A stretch of 64,000 bases of DNA from Flagellimonas oceani (GCF_011068285.1 NZ_CP049616.1:3051001-3115000); one strand, 5' to 3'. Positions 26,793-36,738 are shown, counted from the stretch's first letter. Program-made: numbers and translations. The notes: generated by a model from the letters alone, not told the origin.

Positions 26793-29051
26793 ATGAAACA
26801 TTTTAAGATACTCTTCTTGTGTGCTGCGGTTCCCCTATTATTTCCATCCTGCAACCAAAAAGCGGATAATTCAACCAACAACAATATAGAAACCGGCGAG
26901 GGGAATACACAGTATGAATTCCCCTTTTACGACACCTCATTATCCATAGATGATCGTGTAGCGGACTTGATTTCGAGATTATCATTGGAAGAAAAAGCGG
27001 ATCAGATGATGCACAACACCTCTGCAATAGAACGTTTGGGAATACCTCCATATGGCTGGTGGAACGAAGCATTGCACGGAGTAGGACGGTCTGGTACCGC
27101 CACTGTTTTTCCACAGGCCATTGGACTTGGTGCCACTTTTGACAGCGACCTTGCATTCAGGGTGAGTTCTGCCATTTCCGATGAGGCACGGGCGATGCAC
27201 AATGCAGCAAAGGACAAAGGCTACCATCTTAGGTATAGCGGACTTACATTTTGGACACCGAACATTAATATTTTTAGGGATCCACGTTGGGGCCGCGGCC
27301 AGGAAACCTATGGCGAGGATCCTTTTCTTACTTCTATTTTGGGTACATCGTTCGTTAAAGGGCTCCAAGGGGACAATCCAAAATATTTAAAGACCGCCGC
27401 ATGTGCCAAACATTATGCCGTACATAGTGGACCTGAGAAACTGCGCCACGAGTTCAATGCCACAGCTAGCCCAAAAGATCTTTGGGAAACCTATTTGCCA
27501 GCTTTCAAATCTTTAGTGGACGCCGATGTCGAAGCAGTAATGTGTGCCTATAACAGCACCAACGGAGAGCCTTGCTGTTCCAACAATTATTTGATCACGG
27601 ACGTACTCCGGGATACTTGGAACTTTGAAGGCCATGTGCTAAGCGATTGCTGGGCACTGGAAGACTTCTATAATTCTCCGGAAAATGGCGGACATGGGGT
27701 CGTGGATACTCCGGCCGAAGCAGCAGCCCTTGCGGTTAAAAGCGGTGTGAGCCTTAATTGTGGCAGTACCTATTTAAAAGGATTACCGGAAGCCGTAAAA
27801 CAAGGACTCATTACCGAGGATGAGATTGATGAGCAACTCGCAATTTTGCTTCGCACCCGTTTTAAATTGGGACTTTTTGACCCAAAAGGAAGCAATCCCT
27901 ATGACGATATTCCGACCGATGTGATTGACAGCGACGAGCATCGAAACCTAGCACGGGAAGTAGCGCAGAAAAGTATCGTTATGCTAAAGAACAATGGTGT
28001 ACTTCCCTTAAAGAACGACCTTTCAAGATATTTTGTGACAGGTCCCAACGCTTCCAATACCGAAGTTCTTTTAGGCAACTACTATGGTGTAAACCCAAAA
28101 ATGGTGACCGTTTTGGAAGGAGTGGCCGGTGCCATTCATCCAGGAAGCCAACTACAGTATAGAAAGGGAGCCTTATTGGACAGGGAATCCCTTAATCCAC
28201 AGGATTGGGCTTCTCCGAATGCGGGCACAAGCGATGCCACCATTGCCGTATTGGGCATTTCCAATCTTTTGGAAGGTGAAGAAGGAGCCGCTCTGGCATC
28301 TGCCACTGCAGGTGATCGACTCGACTATAACCTTCCACAAAATCAAATTGCCTATTTAAGAAAGTTGCGCGAGGCCGCGGGAGAGCGTCCTATTATTGCT
28401 GTTGTTACAGGTGGTAGTCCTATGAACTTGGCAGAGGTACACGAACTGGTCGATGCCGTACTTTTGGTTTGGTATCCCGGGGAAGAAGGTGGTAATGCCA
28501 TAGCCGATATTATTTTTGGCAATGTTTCCCCTTCCGGAAGATTGCCCATTACCTTTCCAAAATCCTTGGATCAACTCCCCGATTATGAAGATTATACCAT
28601 GCAAGGAAGAACCTATAAATATATGGACCAAGAGCCACTTTACCCTTTCGGTTATGGCCTTAGCTATGGGGAATTCTCGTATGGCGACCTCAGTATTTCA
28701 AAAACATCCATAACCAAGAATGACCAAGTATCTGTATCCCTTGATGTTTCGAATGAAAGCGAGGTTATGGCTGATGACGTAGTACAACTCTATATATCGG
28801 ATACCGAGGCTTCTGTGGCGGTTCCAAATTTTCAATTGTTCGGGGTACAAAGGGTAAGGCTGGAGCCTAAAAGCTCTAAAGCTATTACTTTCACTTTAGA
28901 CCCTTCAGCTTTCCAAATGGTCAACAACGAGGGTGAAAGAGTTTTTGAGCCGGGAAATTTTAAGGTGTATGTAGGTGGTAGCAGTCCCATGCAACGGAGC
29001 TTTGAACTGGGAGCTCCACAAATGAGCACTGGAACCATCACCCTTAATTAA
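26793..29051 (+). CDS. GH3-family beta-xylosidase/beta-glucosidase, lipoprotein
   Basis: A retaining exo-glycosidase that would release xylose from xylo-oligosaccharides. Residues 1-20 form a lipoprotein signal (LLFPSC). The GH3 barrel contains GWWNEALHGVGRSG and the nucleophile Asp285 (HVLSDCWALEDF). The second alpha/beta domain runs from about 400 to 600 and a C-terminal fibronectin-III-like domain ends the 752 residues. The motif GWWNEALHGV is common in bacterial xylan 1,4-beta-xylosidases. It heads the operon GH3-uxaC-aldolase-TRAP. Xylosidase is preferred over glucosidase because of context. Confidence 0.92.
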   Translation: MKHFKILFLCAAVPLLFPSCNQKADNSTNNNIETGEGNTQYEFPFYDTSLSIDDRVADLISRLSLEEKADQMMHNTSAIERLGIPPYGWWNEALHGVGRSGTATVFPQAIGLGATFDSDLAFRVSSAISDEARAMHNAAKDKGYHLRYSGLTFWTPNINIFRDPRWGRGQETYGEDPFLTSILGTSFVKGLQGDNPKYLKTAACAKHYAVHSGPEKLRHEFNATASPKDLWETYLPAFKSLVDADVEAVMCAYNSTNGEPCCSNNYLITDVLRDTWNFEGHVLSDCWALEDFYNSPENGGHGVVDTPAEAAALAVKSGVSLNCGSTYLKGLPEAVKQGLITEDEIDEQLAILLRTRFKLGLFDPKGSNPYDDIPTDVIDSDEHRNLAREVAQKSIVMLKNNGVLPLKNDLSRYFVTGPNASNTEVLLGNYYGVNPKMVTVLEGVAGAIHPGSQLQYRKGALLDRESLNPQDWASPNAGTSDATIAVLGISNLLEGEEGAALASATAGDRLDYNLPQNQIAYLRKLREAAGERPIIAVVTGGSPMNLAEVHELVDAVLLVWYPGEEGGNAIADIIFGNVSPSGRLPITFPKSLDQLPDYEDYTMQGRTYKYMDQEPLYPFGYGLSYGEFSYGDLSISKTSITKNDQVSVSLDVSNESEVMADDVVQLYISDTEASVAVPNFQLFGVQRVRLEPKSSKAITFTLDPSAFQMVNNEGERVFEPGNFKVYVGGSSPMQRSFELGAPQMSTGTITLN

Positions 29052-29070
29052 ATCTATTTTAAATCAAAGC

Positions 29071-30489
29071 ATGAAAAAATTTATACAGGAAGATTTTTTG
29101 CTCCAAACAGATTACGCAAAGGAGTTATATCACAACTTCGCAAAAAATCAACCCATCATAGATTTCCACAGTCATCTTCCCGTCAATGAAATTGCGGAGA
29201 ACAGAAATTTTGCCAACCTGACCAAAATTTGGATCCAGGGGGATCACTATAAATGGAGGGCCATGCGGGCCTTGGGTATCGAAGAAAAATATATTACGGG
29301 CAATGCCTCCGACGCAGAAAAATTCCAAAAGTGGGCCGAGACGGTACCCTATTCACTTAGAAACCCATTGTACCACTGGACACACTTGGAATTGAGCAGG
29401 TATTTCGGCATTGATGAGCTATTGGATGCCAAAAGCGCCTCCGATATTTATCGTGACTGCAACAAACAACTTGAAAATCCGGATTTTTCACCACAAAATC
29501 TAATTCAGCGTATGAATGTCGAGGTGGTCTGCACAACGGACGACCCATTGGACGATTTACGTTATCATTCCCAACTAGCTGAATCTGACTATCCCGTTAA
29601 CGTACTGCCCACGTTTAGACCCGATGGATTGATCGATATTGACAATGTTGGTTTTATTGACTACCTAAATGCCCTGTCCAGAATCACAAGTATCAAGATC
29701 ACCGATTTTGATTCCTTGAAAGAAGCGATTCGAAAAAGAGTCGATTACTTTCATAAAAATGGATGTAGACTCTCCGATCATGGTTTATCCCATGCGTATG
29801 GATTTGAATATACCGAAGATCAAGTGAATACCATTTTATCCCTTCGCTTTGAGGAAAAATCAATTTCCAAGAAGGAAGTTGCCATTTACAAAACGGCAAT
29901 ACTGAATACCCTTGGGCAATTATACCATGAGAAAAATTGGGTTATGCAATTGCATTTGGGCCCAATAAGGAATACCAACGAAGCAATCCTGAACAAAGTC
30001 GGTATCGATGCCGGAGTAGACAGCATCGGGGACTATCAACATGCCGAACAACTGGCCAGTTTTCTGAACCAATTGAACATGAAAGATAGTCTACCCAAGA
30101 CCATTCTATACAATTCCAACCCATCGGACAATGAAGTTTTTGCGACTATGGCAGGGAATTTTACGAGAGAGGGAATCAAATCGAAGGTTCAATTTGGTGC
30201 CGCTTGGTGGTTTTTGGACCAAAAGCAAGGTATTGAAAACCAGTTGAACACATTGTCCAATATAGGATTGCTAAGCTGCTCGGTAGGTATGCTCACCGAT
30301 AGCCGAAGCTTACTGTCCTTTCCTAGGCACGAATATTTTAGAAGGGTGCTCTGCAACATGCTGGGCAATGATCTTAAGGAGGGTCTTCTACCCAATGACA
30401 TTGAATGGATCGGAAAAATCGTGGAGGACATAACCTACAACAATGCCAAAACATTTTTTCAATTTCCCAGCACGATAAAAAATAGCTAA
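29071..30489 (+). CDS. uxaC: Glucuronate (uronate) isomerase
   Basis: Isomerises D-glucuronate to D-fructuronate, the first cytoplasmic step of uronate use. The 472-residue protein has the UxaC hallmarks: metal-binding FHSHLP near the N-terminus, WIQGDHYKWRAMRALGI, VVCTTDDPLDDL, MQLHLGPIRN and the C-terminal SVGMLTDSRSLLSFPRHEYF. It starts 19 bases after the GH3 stop, so it is co-transcribed with the GH3 and aldolase genes. Confidence 0.97.
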   Translation: MKKFIQEDFLLQTDYAKELYHNFAKNQPIIDFHSHLPVNEIAENRNFANLTKIWIQGDHYKWRAMRALGIEEKYITGNASDAEKFQKWAETVPYSLRNPLYHWTHLELSRYFGIDELLDAKSASDIYRDCNKQLENPDFSPQNLIQRMNVEVVCTTDDPLDDLRYHSQLAESDYPVNVLPTFRPDGLIDIDNVGFIDYLNALSRITSIKITDFDSLKEAIRKRVDYFHKNGCRLSDHGLSHAYGFEYTEDQVNTILSLRFEEKSISKKEVAIYKTAILNTLGQLYHEKNWVMQLHLGPIRNTNEAILNKVGIDAGVDSIGDYQHAEQLASFLNQLNMKDSLPKTILYNSNPSDNEVFATMAGNFTREGIKSKVQFGAAWWFLDQKQGIENQLNTLSNIGLLSCSVGMLTDSRSLLSFPRHEYFRRVLCNMLGNDLKEGLLPNDIEWIGKIVEDITYNNAKTFFQFPSTIKNS

Positions 30490-30541
30490 AAATCATAGTG
30501 TTACATAAAAAAATTTTGACTTAACAAACATTAGTAGATAC

Positions 30542-31213
30542 ATGAAAAAATATACCCGAAACGAGGTTTTTAAAACTATGGGCGATACCGGATTCGTCCC
30601 ACTATACTATAATTCCGACTCCAAAATGGTGCAACAGGTGGTAAAAGCTTGTTATGATGGCGGTGCAAGATTATTTGAATTCACCCATCGTGGTGAGAAT
30701 GCAGAGCGGGTATTTTCCCAATTGGTGGACTTCTGTAATAAGGAATGCCCGGACATGATCTTGGGAGTAGGTTCCGTTACCGATGCCGCTACGGCGTCCA
30801 ATTTCATCAATATGGGAGCTTCATTTGTGGTTACCCCTGTATTGCGCGAGGACATTGCCATTATCTGTAATCGAAAAAAGATTTTCTGGTCTCCCGGGTG
30901 CGGTACCCTTACCGAAATTACAAGAGCGGAGGAACTGGGATGCGAAGTGGTAAAGCTATTCCCTGCGGAAGTCTATGGCCCACAGTTCATCAAAGCGGTT
31001 AAAGGGCCACAACCTTGGACCAATATTATGCCCACGGGTGGGGTGGACACCACCAAAGAAAATTTGACCGGTTGGTTCGATGCGGGTGCTACCTGTGTGG
31101 GTATGGGCTCCAAGCTCATAGACAAGCAAGCATTGATAACAGGGAATTTCAGCCTCATCACCCAAAAGGTGAAAGAAGTACTTGCCATCATACAAGAAAT
31201 TAAAAAAGTATGA
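30542..31213 (+). CDS. eda: 2-keto-3-deoxy-6-phosphogluconate (KDPG) aldolase
   Basis: Class I aldolase that cleaves KDPG to pyruvate and glyceraldehyde-3-phosphate. It is a 223-residue (beta/alpha)8 protein with catalytic Glu46 (FEFTHRG) and the Schiff-base Lys138 (EVVKLFPAE), plus GVGSVT and MPTGGVD phosphate-binding motifs. With UxaC, the SDR, UxuA and KdgK it completes glucuronate breakdown. Its last codons overlap the start of the TRAP binding-protein gene by 4 bases, which shows tight coupling. Confidence 0.95.
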   Translation: MKKYTRNEVFKTMGDTGFVPLYYNSDSKMVQQVVKACYDGGARLFEFTHRGENAERVFSQLVDFCNKECPDMILGVGSVTDAATASNFINMGASFVVTPVLREDIAIICNRKKIFWSPGCGTLTEITRAEELGCEVVKLFPAEVYGPQFIKAVKGPQPWTNIMPTGGVDTTKENLTGWFDAGATCVGMGSKLIDKQALITGNFSLITQKVKEVLAIIQEIKKV

Positions 31214-32184
31214 AATCGTGGTGGTTGCCCATAATTTTTGTCTTTTTTCTTTCGTGCCGATCGGAGAACAAGGATGTCAATTCCATTAAACTGGCGCACA
31301 GTCTAAGTGTAAACCATCCTGTACACGAGGCAATGGTGCATATGGCCGATTTGGTAGAAAAAAAATCAGAAGGCAAACTTAAAGTTGAAATTTACCCCAG
31401 TAGTCAGTTGGGTTCGGAAAAGCAATGCTTGGAATTGTTACAAATCGGAAGTTTGGGCATGACCAAAGTATCTGCTGCTGTAATGGAGAACTTTTCACCA
31501 GACCTAAAAGTTCTGGGTTACCCCTATATATTTCGCGATAATGCACATCGATTTAAAATATACGACAGCAGTATCGGTAAAAAACTGCTTTCGGGGTCAG
31601 AACAATTTTGGTTGAAAGGATTGACTTATTTTGATGCCGGAAACCGATCTTTTTATACCAAGGACACCCCCATCAATAAACCGGAAGATCTTCAGGGATT
31701 GAAAATCCGGGTGATGCAAAGCCCCACCGCCATTGAAATGGTCAAACAATTCGGTGGGTCCCCTACCCCAATTTCTTGGGCAGAGCTTTATACCTCGCTC
31801 CAACAAGGTGTTGTGGATGGTGCCGAGAACAATCTCCCCAGTTTTTACACATCCAAACATTATGAAGTCTGTAAATATTTTTCCTTGAACGAACACAGCT
31901 CCATACCGGATATTTTGGTCATCGGAACAATAACTTGGAACAAATTAAACCCACAAGAGAAAGAATGGTTGATGGAAGCAGTTCAGGAAGCTACGGTTTT
32001 ACAAAGGAAACTTTGGAAAAAAGCCGAACGCGAAGCCTTGAGCGAAATAAAAAAAGCTGGGGTTCATGTATCATATCCGGACAAATCGCTTTTTGAAAAA
32101 AAAACGGAACCAATGCTGCAATCCTTAAAAGAAAAAGACGGCCATTTATATGAAATGGTGGAAGAAATTAAAAAAGTACAATAA
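31210..32184 (+). CDS. TRAP transporter substrate-binding protein (DctP family), probably lipid-anchored
   Basis: The 324-residue extracytoplasmic solute receptor of a TRAP system. It has the DctP-fold features: SLSVNHPVHEAM after the signal, YPSSQLG, the Arg-containing LQGLKIRVMQSPTA and the late GVVDGAENNLPSF. The N-terminus (about 1-16, ending FFLSC) looks like a lipoprotein signal with Cys16, whereas most TRAP receptors are soluble in the periplasm. Overlap with the aldolase (4 bases) and with dctQ (1 base) shows an operon. The likely ligand is glucuronate, inferred from the pathway around it. Confidence 0.92.
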   Translation: MKSWWLPIIFVFFLSCRSENKDVNSIKLAHSLSVNHPVHEAMVHMADLVEKKSEGKLKVEIYPSSQLGSEKQCLELLQIGSLGMTKVSAAVMENFSPDLKVLGYPYIFRDNAHRFKIYDSSIGKKLLSGSEQFWLKGLTYFDAGNRSFYTKDTPINKPEDLQGLKIRVMQSPTAIEMVKQFGGSPTPISWAELYTSLQQGVVDGAENNLPSFYTSKHYEVCKYFSLNEHSSIPDILVIGTITWNKLNPQEKEWLMEAVQEATVLQRKLWKKAEREALSEIKKAGVHVSYPDKSLFEKKTEPMLQSLKEKDGHLYEMVEEIKKVQ

Positions 32185-32660
32185 TGAAAAGACACATTGA
32201 TACTTTTCTGGAATGGGTGCTTGCCATACTACTGGGGGCTATGGTCCTTGATGTTGTTTGGGGTGTGTTCACCAGATATTTATTGGAAAGCCAAAGCTCA
32301 TGGACCGATGAACTTGCTCGATTTTTATTGGTTTGGCTCAGTATTTTGGGAGCCGCTTATGCTTCGGGGAAAAAGCTACATATTGCAATTGATCTATGGC
32401 CCCAAAACCTTGACCCTAAGAAAGAAAAGTACCTTAACCTCATTGTTATTAGTGTGGTATTGCTCTTTGCTGTGTCTATTTTTTTGATAGGAGGTCTGCG
32501 ATACGTTTATATTTCCTTTGCGTTGGGCCAAACCTCACCGGCGCTGCAACTACCTATCGGCTTTGTAAACATGGTGTTGCCCATATCAGGTTTTTTCATC
32601 CTCTACTACAAACTCTCAGAACTCTTTGATCTACTAAAAAACATGAAGAATGGAAATTAG
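32184..32660 (+). CDS. TRAP transporter small permease (DctQ family)
   Basis: A 158-residue inner-membrane subunit with four hydrophobic segments and the DctQ motifs VVWGVFTRYLLESQSSWTDE and ARFLLVWLSILGAAYA. It links the receptor to the large permease, with which its reading frame overlaps by 11 bases. It starts on the last base of the receptor stop codon. Confidence 0.93.
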   Translation: MKRHIDTFLEWVLAILLGAMVLDVVWGVFTRYLLESQSSWTDELARFLLVWLSILGAAYASGKKLHIAIDLWPQNLDPKKEKYLNLIVISVVLLFAVSIFLIGGLRYVYISFALGQTSPALQLPIGFVNMVLPISGFFILYYKLSELFDLLKNMKNGN

Positions 32661-33936
32661 TATTCTTATCTTAAGTTTTCTCATATTGATTTCCCTTCGC
32701 GTGCCAGTTGCTTGGAGCCTAGGGGTTTCATCCATGCTGACCTTATTGGTCAGTGTTGACACATTTCCTGCGCTAACCACCATTGCACAACGATTGGTGA
32801 CTGGGTTGGACAGTTTTTCCATCTTGGCAATTCCTTTTTTTATTTTGGCAGGCCACATTATGAACAAGGGGGGCATTGCAGAGCGTTTGATTGCCTTTGC
32901 AAAAAGTTTGGTAGGCGCCCTACCTGGAGGATTGGCCCATGTTAACATCGTGGCCGCCATGTTGTTCGGGGCTATTGCAGGATCGGCCGGTGCAGCTGCC
33001 GCCGCCATCGGAGGGTTCATGTCCGACAAAATGGAGGAGTCAGGTTACGATAAGGGATTTGGTGTTGCGGTAAATGTTACATCGGCCACTACAGGACTTA
33101 TAATCCCTCCCAGTAATATATTTATTATTTATTCGGTGGCGAGTGGGGGCGTAAGTATCGGAGCACTGTTTTTGGCAGGGTATCTCCCGGGAATCATCAC
33201 TGGACTTCTTTTAATGATCGTGGCATACATCTGGGCCAAACGAAAAGGATATCCGACAGCGGACCGTAGTTCTTTCAAGAACATATTGACCACTTTTTTA
33301 AATGCACTTCCCAGTTTGTTCCTTTTGATTGTTGTAATAGGAGGCATCGTGGCGGGAATATTCACAGCAACGGAAGCATCATCGGTTGCGGTTATTTATT
33401 GCCTTGTTTTGGCAATGGCCTATAAGGAAATATCCCTCAAGGATATTGGTCCTATTTTGGTGGAATCCGCATCCACCATTGCCATTGTAATGCTACTTAT
33501 AGCAGTGTCCATTTCCATGTCCTGGGTGCTTTCTTACGAGAACATTCCCCAAACGGTGACCCAGTTATTGTTGGGATTGAGCGATAATAAGATAATGGTC
33601 ATCATCCTGATCAACATTATCCTACTCGTTGTTGGTATTTTTATGGACATGACACCTGCGGTATTGATTTTCACTCCTATATTTTTGCCGGTGGTGACTG
33701 CCATAGGAATAGACCCGGTACATTTTGGAATCATAATGGTATTGAATCTGTGCATAGGTCTATGCACGCCCCCTGTAGGTTCTGTGCTCTTTATAGGGGT
33801 AGGGGTTGGCAAAACCACCATCCAAAAAGTGATTCGGCCATTGCTCCCTTTATTTTTGGCCATGATTCTGGCTCTTATATTGGTGAGTGTTTTTCCTGAA
33901 TTGAGTCTGTGGCTTCCAAGTATCTTCGGATTTTAA
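32650..33936 (+). CDS. TRAP transporter large permease (DctM family)
   Basis: The 428-residue, roughly twelve-helix channel subunit of the Na+-driven TRAP importer. Typical stretches are RVPVAWSLGVSS, FFILAGHIMNKGGIAERLI, GALPGGLAHVNIVAAMLFGAIAGSAGAAAAAIG and IPPSNIFIIYSVASGG. It is the last gene of the GH3-uxaC-eda-TRAP operon and overlaps the end of the convergent LacI gene by 4 bases. The expected substrate is a hexuronate released outside the inner membrane. Confidence 0.95.
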   Translation: MEISILILSFLILISLRVPVAWSLGVSSMLTLLVSVDTFPALTTIAQRLVTGLDSFSILAIPFFILAGHIMNKGGIAERLIAFAKSLVGALPGGLAHVNIVAAMLFGAIAGSAGAAAAAIGGFMSDKMEESGYDKGFGVAVNVTSATTGLIIPPSNIFIIYSVASGGVSIGALFLAGYLPGIITGLLLMIVAYIWAKRKGYPTADRSSFKNILTTFLNALPSLFLLIVVIGGIVAGIFTATEASSVAVIYCLVLAMAYKEISLKDIGPILVESASTIAIVMLLIAVSISMSWVLSYENIPQTVTQLLLGLSDNKIMVIILINIILLVVGIFMDMTPAVLIFTPIFLPVVTAIGIDPVHFGIIMVLNLCIGLCTPPVGSVLFIGVGVGKTTIQKVIRPLLPLFLAMILALILVSVFPELSLWLPSIFGF

Positions 33937-34970
33937 GATTTTACCGTTCTCAATGAGGAACCGCGTGCAATAATTTCGGTTCCCAATACTGTAATTTCAG
34001 AAAGGTCGGCATCGTAACTCTGTGCCGAATGCTCAAGGATTCTTTTGGCAGAAATTGCCCCCATTTTACTTGCAGGATGTGATACCGTAGATAATGGTGG
34101 TTGCACGATTGATGAAATGGGGTCATCGTTAAAACCGATAACTGCCAATTGGTCGGGAACCTTTACCCCTAATTTTTTAGCGCACATTATGGCACTCACA
34201 CCCGTAGTATCGTTGGCAGCGAAGATACCATCCGGTGGGTTGGCCATTTTCAACAATTTTTCGGTGGCTTTGGTACCTTCATCAAAACTTAAGGTCTTAA
34301 AATTAACTACCAGTTTATCCTCAATGGGAAGTCCATGTTCCCGAAGTGCATCCAAATACCCCTTTTTTCGTTCCAAGTATACATTACGGTGCTTGGCACC
34401 CGCAAAATGGGCAATTCTTTTACAGCCCTGCTCTATCAAATGCTTTGTGGCCGAATATCCTGCAGTATAGTTATCGATGACCACTTTGTAGGAATTGAAA
34501 TTGCTGGGAACCCTATCCACAAAAACGATTGGAATACCATTTTCCATAAATTTTTCGAAATGCTCCATATCGATGGTCTCCATGGATAGTGAGACAATTA
34601 AACCGCTGATTCTACTATCATAAAGGGCATTGCTATTGTTGATTTCACTTTGGTATTTATCGTTCGACTGGCTTATCAACACATTGTAACCTGCCTTTCG
34701 GGCCGTTTTTTCAATTCCGCTGATGAGTGAAGAGACAAATGGCCTGTTTATCCTGGAAATCAGCACTCCTATGGTATTGCTCTTGTTATTCCTTAATCCG
34801 GCAGCCAAGTTATTCGGTCGATACCCCATTTCTTCGGCGGCTTCTTTAATCCGCTTTACTGTTTTTTTGCTGATACTCTTATGATTGTTCAGCGCTCTCG
34901 AAATGGTAGAGGGAGAATAGTTCAACTCTTTAGCAAGATCATATATGGTAACCTCTTTTTTAATCTTCAT
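33933..34970 (-). CDS. LacI-family transcriptional regulator (copy 2)
   Basis: A 345-residue paralogue of the regulator at 11131, with the helix-turn-helix TIYDLAKELNYSPSTISRAL, the hinge segment PNNLAAGLRN and a sugar-binding domain. It is divergent from xylB across a region with a LacI-type operator (35181-35192) and converges with dctM. The recognition helices of both paralogues are similar, so both may read the same CAAyCGrTTG site family. The effector is unknown; a xylose- or uronate-derived molecule is expected. Confidence 0.95.
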   Translation of the reverse strand: MKIKKEVTIYDLAKELNYSPSTISRALNNHKSISKKTVKRIKEAAEEMGYRPNNLAAGLRNNKSNTIGVLISRINRPFVSSLISGIEKTARKAGYNVLISQSNDKYQSEINNSNALYDSRISGLIVSLSMETIDMEHFEKFMENGIPIVFVDRVPSNFNSYKVVIDNYTAGYSATKHLIEQGCKRIAHFAGAKHRNVYLERKKGYLDALREHGLPIEDKLVVNFKTLSFDEGTKATEKLLKMANPPDGIFAANDTTGVSAIMCAKKLGVKVPDQLAVIGFNDDPISSIVQPPLSTVSHPASKMGAISAKRILEHSAQSYDADLSEITVLGTEIIARGSSLRTVKS

Positions 34971-35180
34971 CGTTCAAATTGCAATTAGAGTATTCAAGTC
35001 GAGGAATGCCAATGGACTCGAACTATTGGCGACTAATTTAACTTTTAGTTTTCTTATACAATAATTTTTTAAAATCGATTTTTTTTAATCCCAGCTTTCA
35101 GGCACATTTATAGTAAGGTTAAGTACTCTACCCCCTTTATACAGGCTACTTCACAAAAAGAAAATCGAAATTTAATTTAC

Positions 35181-35206
35181 GCAATCGATTCCGTTAACTA
35201 TATTTG
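35181..35206 (+). promoter_or_regulatory. xylB promoter with LacI-type operator
   Basis: GCAATCGATTCC (35181-35192), inside the larger near-palindrome ACGCAATCGATTCCGT, is followed by TATATTTG (35199-35206), an exact TAnnTTTG -7 box. The operator sits between the expected -33 and -7 positions, a classic place for repression. The start codon of xylB is 36 bases further on. The rest of the 34971-35241 gap shows no gene. Confidence 0.6.
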
Positions 35207-35241
35207 AAAAATATATATAAAAAATACGTAATTTTTGATCA

Positions 35242-36726
35242 ATGTATTGGATAGGCTATGATATTGGTAGTTCTTCGATAAAAGTTGCCTTGGTGGAAGC
35301 CGGTTCTGGCAAAGTAAAGGACGTTGTGCAGGAACCTAAAAAAGAAATGCCAATCGATTCGATAAATATAGGCTGGGGCGAACAAAACCCCGATCTGTGG
35401 TGGAAATATGCCTGCTTGGCGACAAAGCAAATCATCGCAAAGAACTCCATTGATAAAAATACGATTAAAGGCATCGGTATATCTTACCAAATGCACGGAT
35501 TGGTGGTGGTGGACAAGTCTCAAAATGTACTGAGGCCTTCCATTATTTGGTGTGATAGCAGGGCCGTGGACATTGGTGAAAATTTGTTCCAAAACTCAGG
35601 AAAATCCAAATGCGTAGACCACTTATTGAACTCTCCTGGCAATTTTACACTTTCCAAGCTAAAGTGGGTAAAGGATAATGAACCCGACACCTTTGCCAAA
35701 ATAGATAAGTTTATGCTGCCCGGCGATTTCTTGGCCATGAAACTTACCGGTTCCAGTGTCACTACCCCATCGGGACTTTCAGAAGGAATCATGTGGGATT
35801 TCAAAGAAAACAAAGCGGCCTCATGGTTGCTGGAAGATGCCGGTATAGATCCAGCTTCAGTCCCCGAAATTTGCCCGTCCTTTTCAGAACAGGGAATTGT
35901 GAACAAACAAGGCGCTGCCGAATCGGGGCTGCCCGAGGGGATACCAGTAATGTACCGGGCAGGAGACCAGCCGAACAACGCATTGGCACTAAATGTCATG
36001 GAACCAGGCGAAATTGCCGCCACCGGGGGAACATCGGGTGTAGTGTATGCCATATCGGGACAGAAAAAAACGCAAGAACATACACGAATCAACAGTTTTG
36101 CCCACGTTAACCACTCAAAAGAAGACACAAGAATCGGCAAACTATTGTGCATCAACGGCACGGGAATCCAATACAGTTGGGTACGTTCCGAACTGAGCAA
36201 AGGCATCGGATATGATGTCATGAACCAACAAGCCGAGTCGGTTCCGATAGGGTCGGACGGGCTTCATATATTGCCTTTTGGAAACGGGTCGGAACGCATG
36301 TTGAACAACATCAACAAAGGATCTCGCATGTTGAACATCAATTTCAACGTTCACAAAGCATCCCACATATACAGGGCTGCATTGGAAGGAATTGCTTTTT
36401 CGTTTGTATATGGGATGGAAATTTTAAAAAATGATGGTGTCGACATCACATCCATAAAAGCAGGGAACGACAATCTTTTTAGGGCCGGTGTTTTCTCAAA
36501 AACAATAGCCACACTTTCCAATAGTAAAATTGATATTGTTGAAACCACAGGTGCTGTTGGAGCCGCGAGGGCCGCTGCCTATGCTTCCGGTGACTTCAAT
36601 AATATTGGAGAAGCAACCGCCACCGATAAAGTTCAGCAGACATACGAACCAGATGCTTCTGCAGAAAAATACCAAGAAGCTTATCAAGCATGGAAAAAGA
36701 ATCTAAACGAATACATACACAATTGA
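35242..36726 (+). CDS. xylB: Xylulokinase
   Basis: Phosphorylates D-xylulose to xylulose-5-phosphate for entry into the pentose-phosphate pathway. It is a 494-residue FGGY-family kinase: the N-terminal nucleotide loop GYDIGSSSIKVALV, the substrate segment GISYQMHGLVVVD with WCDSRA, the catalytic region GDQPNNALALN and the ATP-binding ATGGTSGVVYA. It is followed after 12 bases by xylA and then the sodium symporter. FGGY kinases can prefer other sugars, but the adjacent xylose isomerase settles the assignment. Confidence 0.95.
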   Translation: MYWIGYDIGSSSIKVALVEAGSGKVKDVVQEPKKEMPIDSINIGWGEQNPDLWWKYACLATKQIIAKNSIDKNTIKGIGISYQMHGLVVVDKSQNVLRPSIIWCDSRAVDIGENLFQNSGKSKCVDHLLNSPGNFTLSKLKWVKDNEPDTFAKIDKFMLPGDFLAMKLTGSSVTTPSGLSEGIMWDFKENKAASWLLEDAGIDPASVPEICPSFSEQGIVNKQGAAESGLPEGIPVMYRAGDQPNNALALNVMEPGEIAATGGTSGVVYAISGQKKTQEHTRINSFAHVNHSKEDTRIGKLLCINGTGIQYSWVRSELSKGIGYDVMNQQAESVPIGSDGLHILPFGNGSERMLNNINKGSRMLNINFNVHKASHIYRAALEGIAFSFVYGMEILKNDGVDITSIKAGNDNLFRAGVFSKTIATLSNSKIDIVETTGAVGAARAAAYASGDFNNIGEATATDKVQQTYEPDASAEKYQEAYQAWKKNLNEYIHN

Positions 36727-36738
36727 ACTTTAAATATT

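Noticed and set aside
35520..36221. 233-codon open frame antisense to xylB
   Set aside because: It mirrors the xylulokinase coding sequence and has no independent support.
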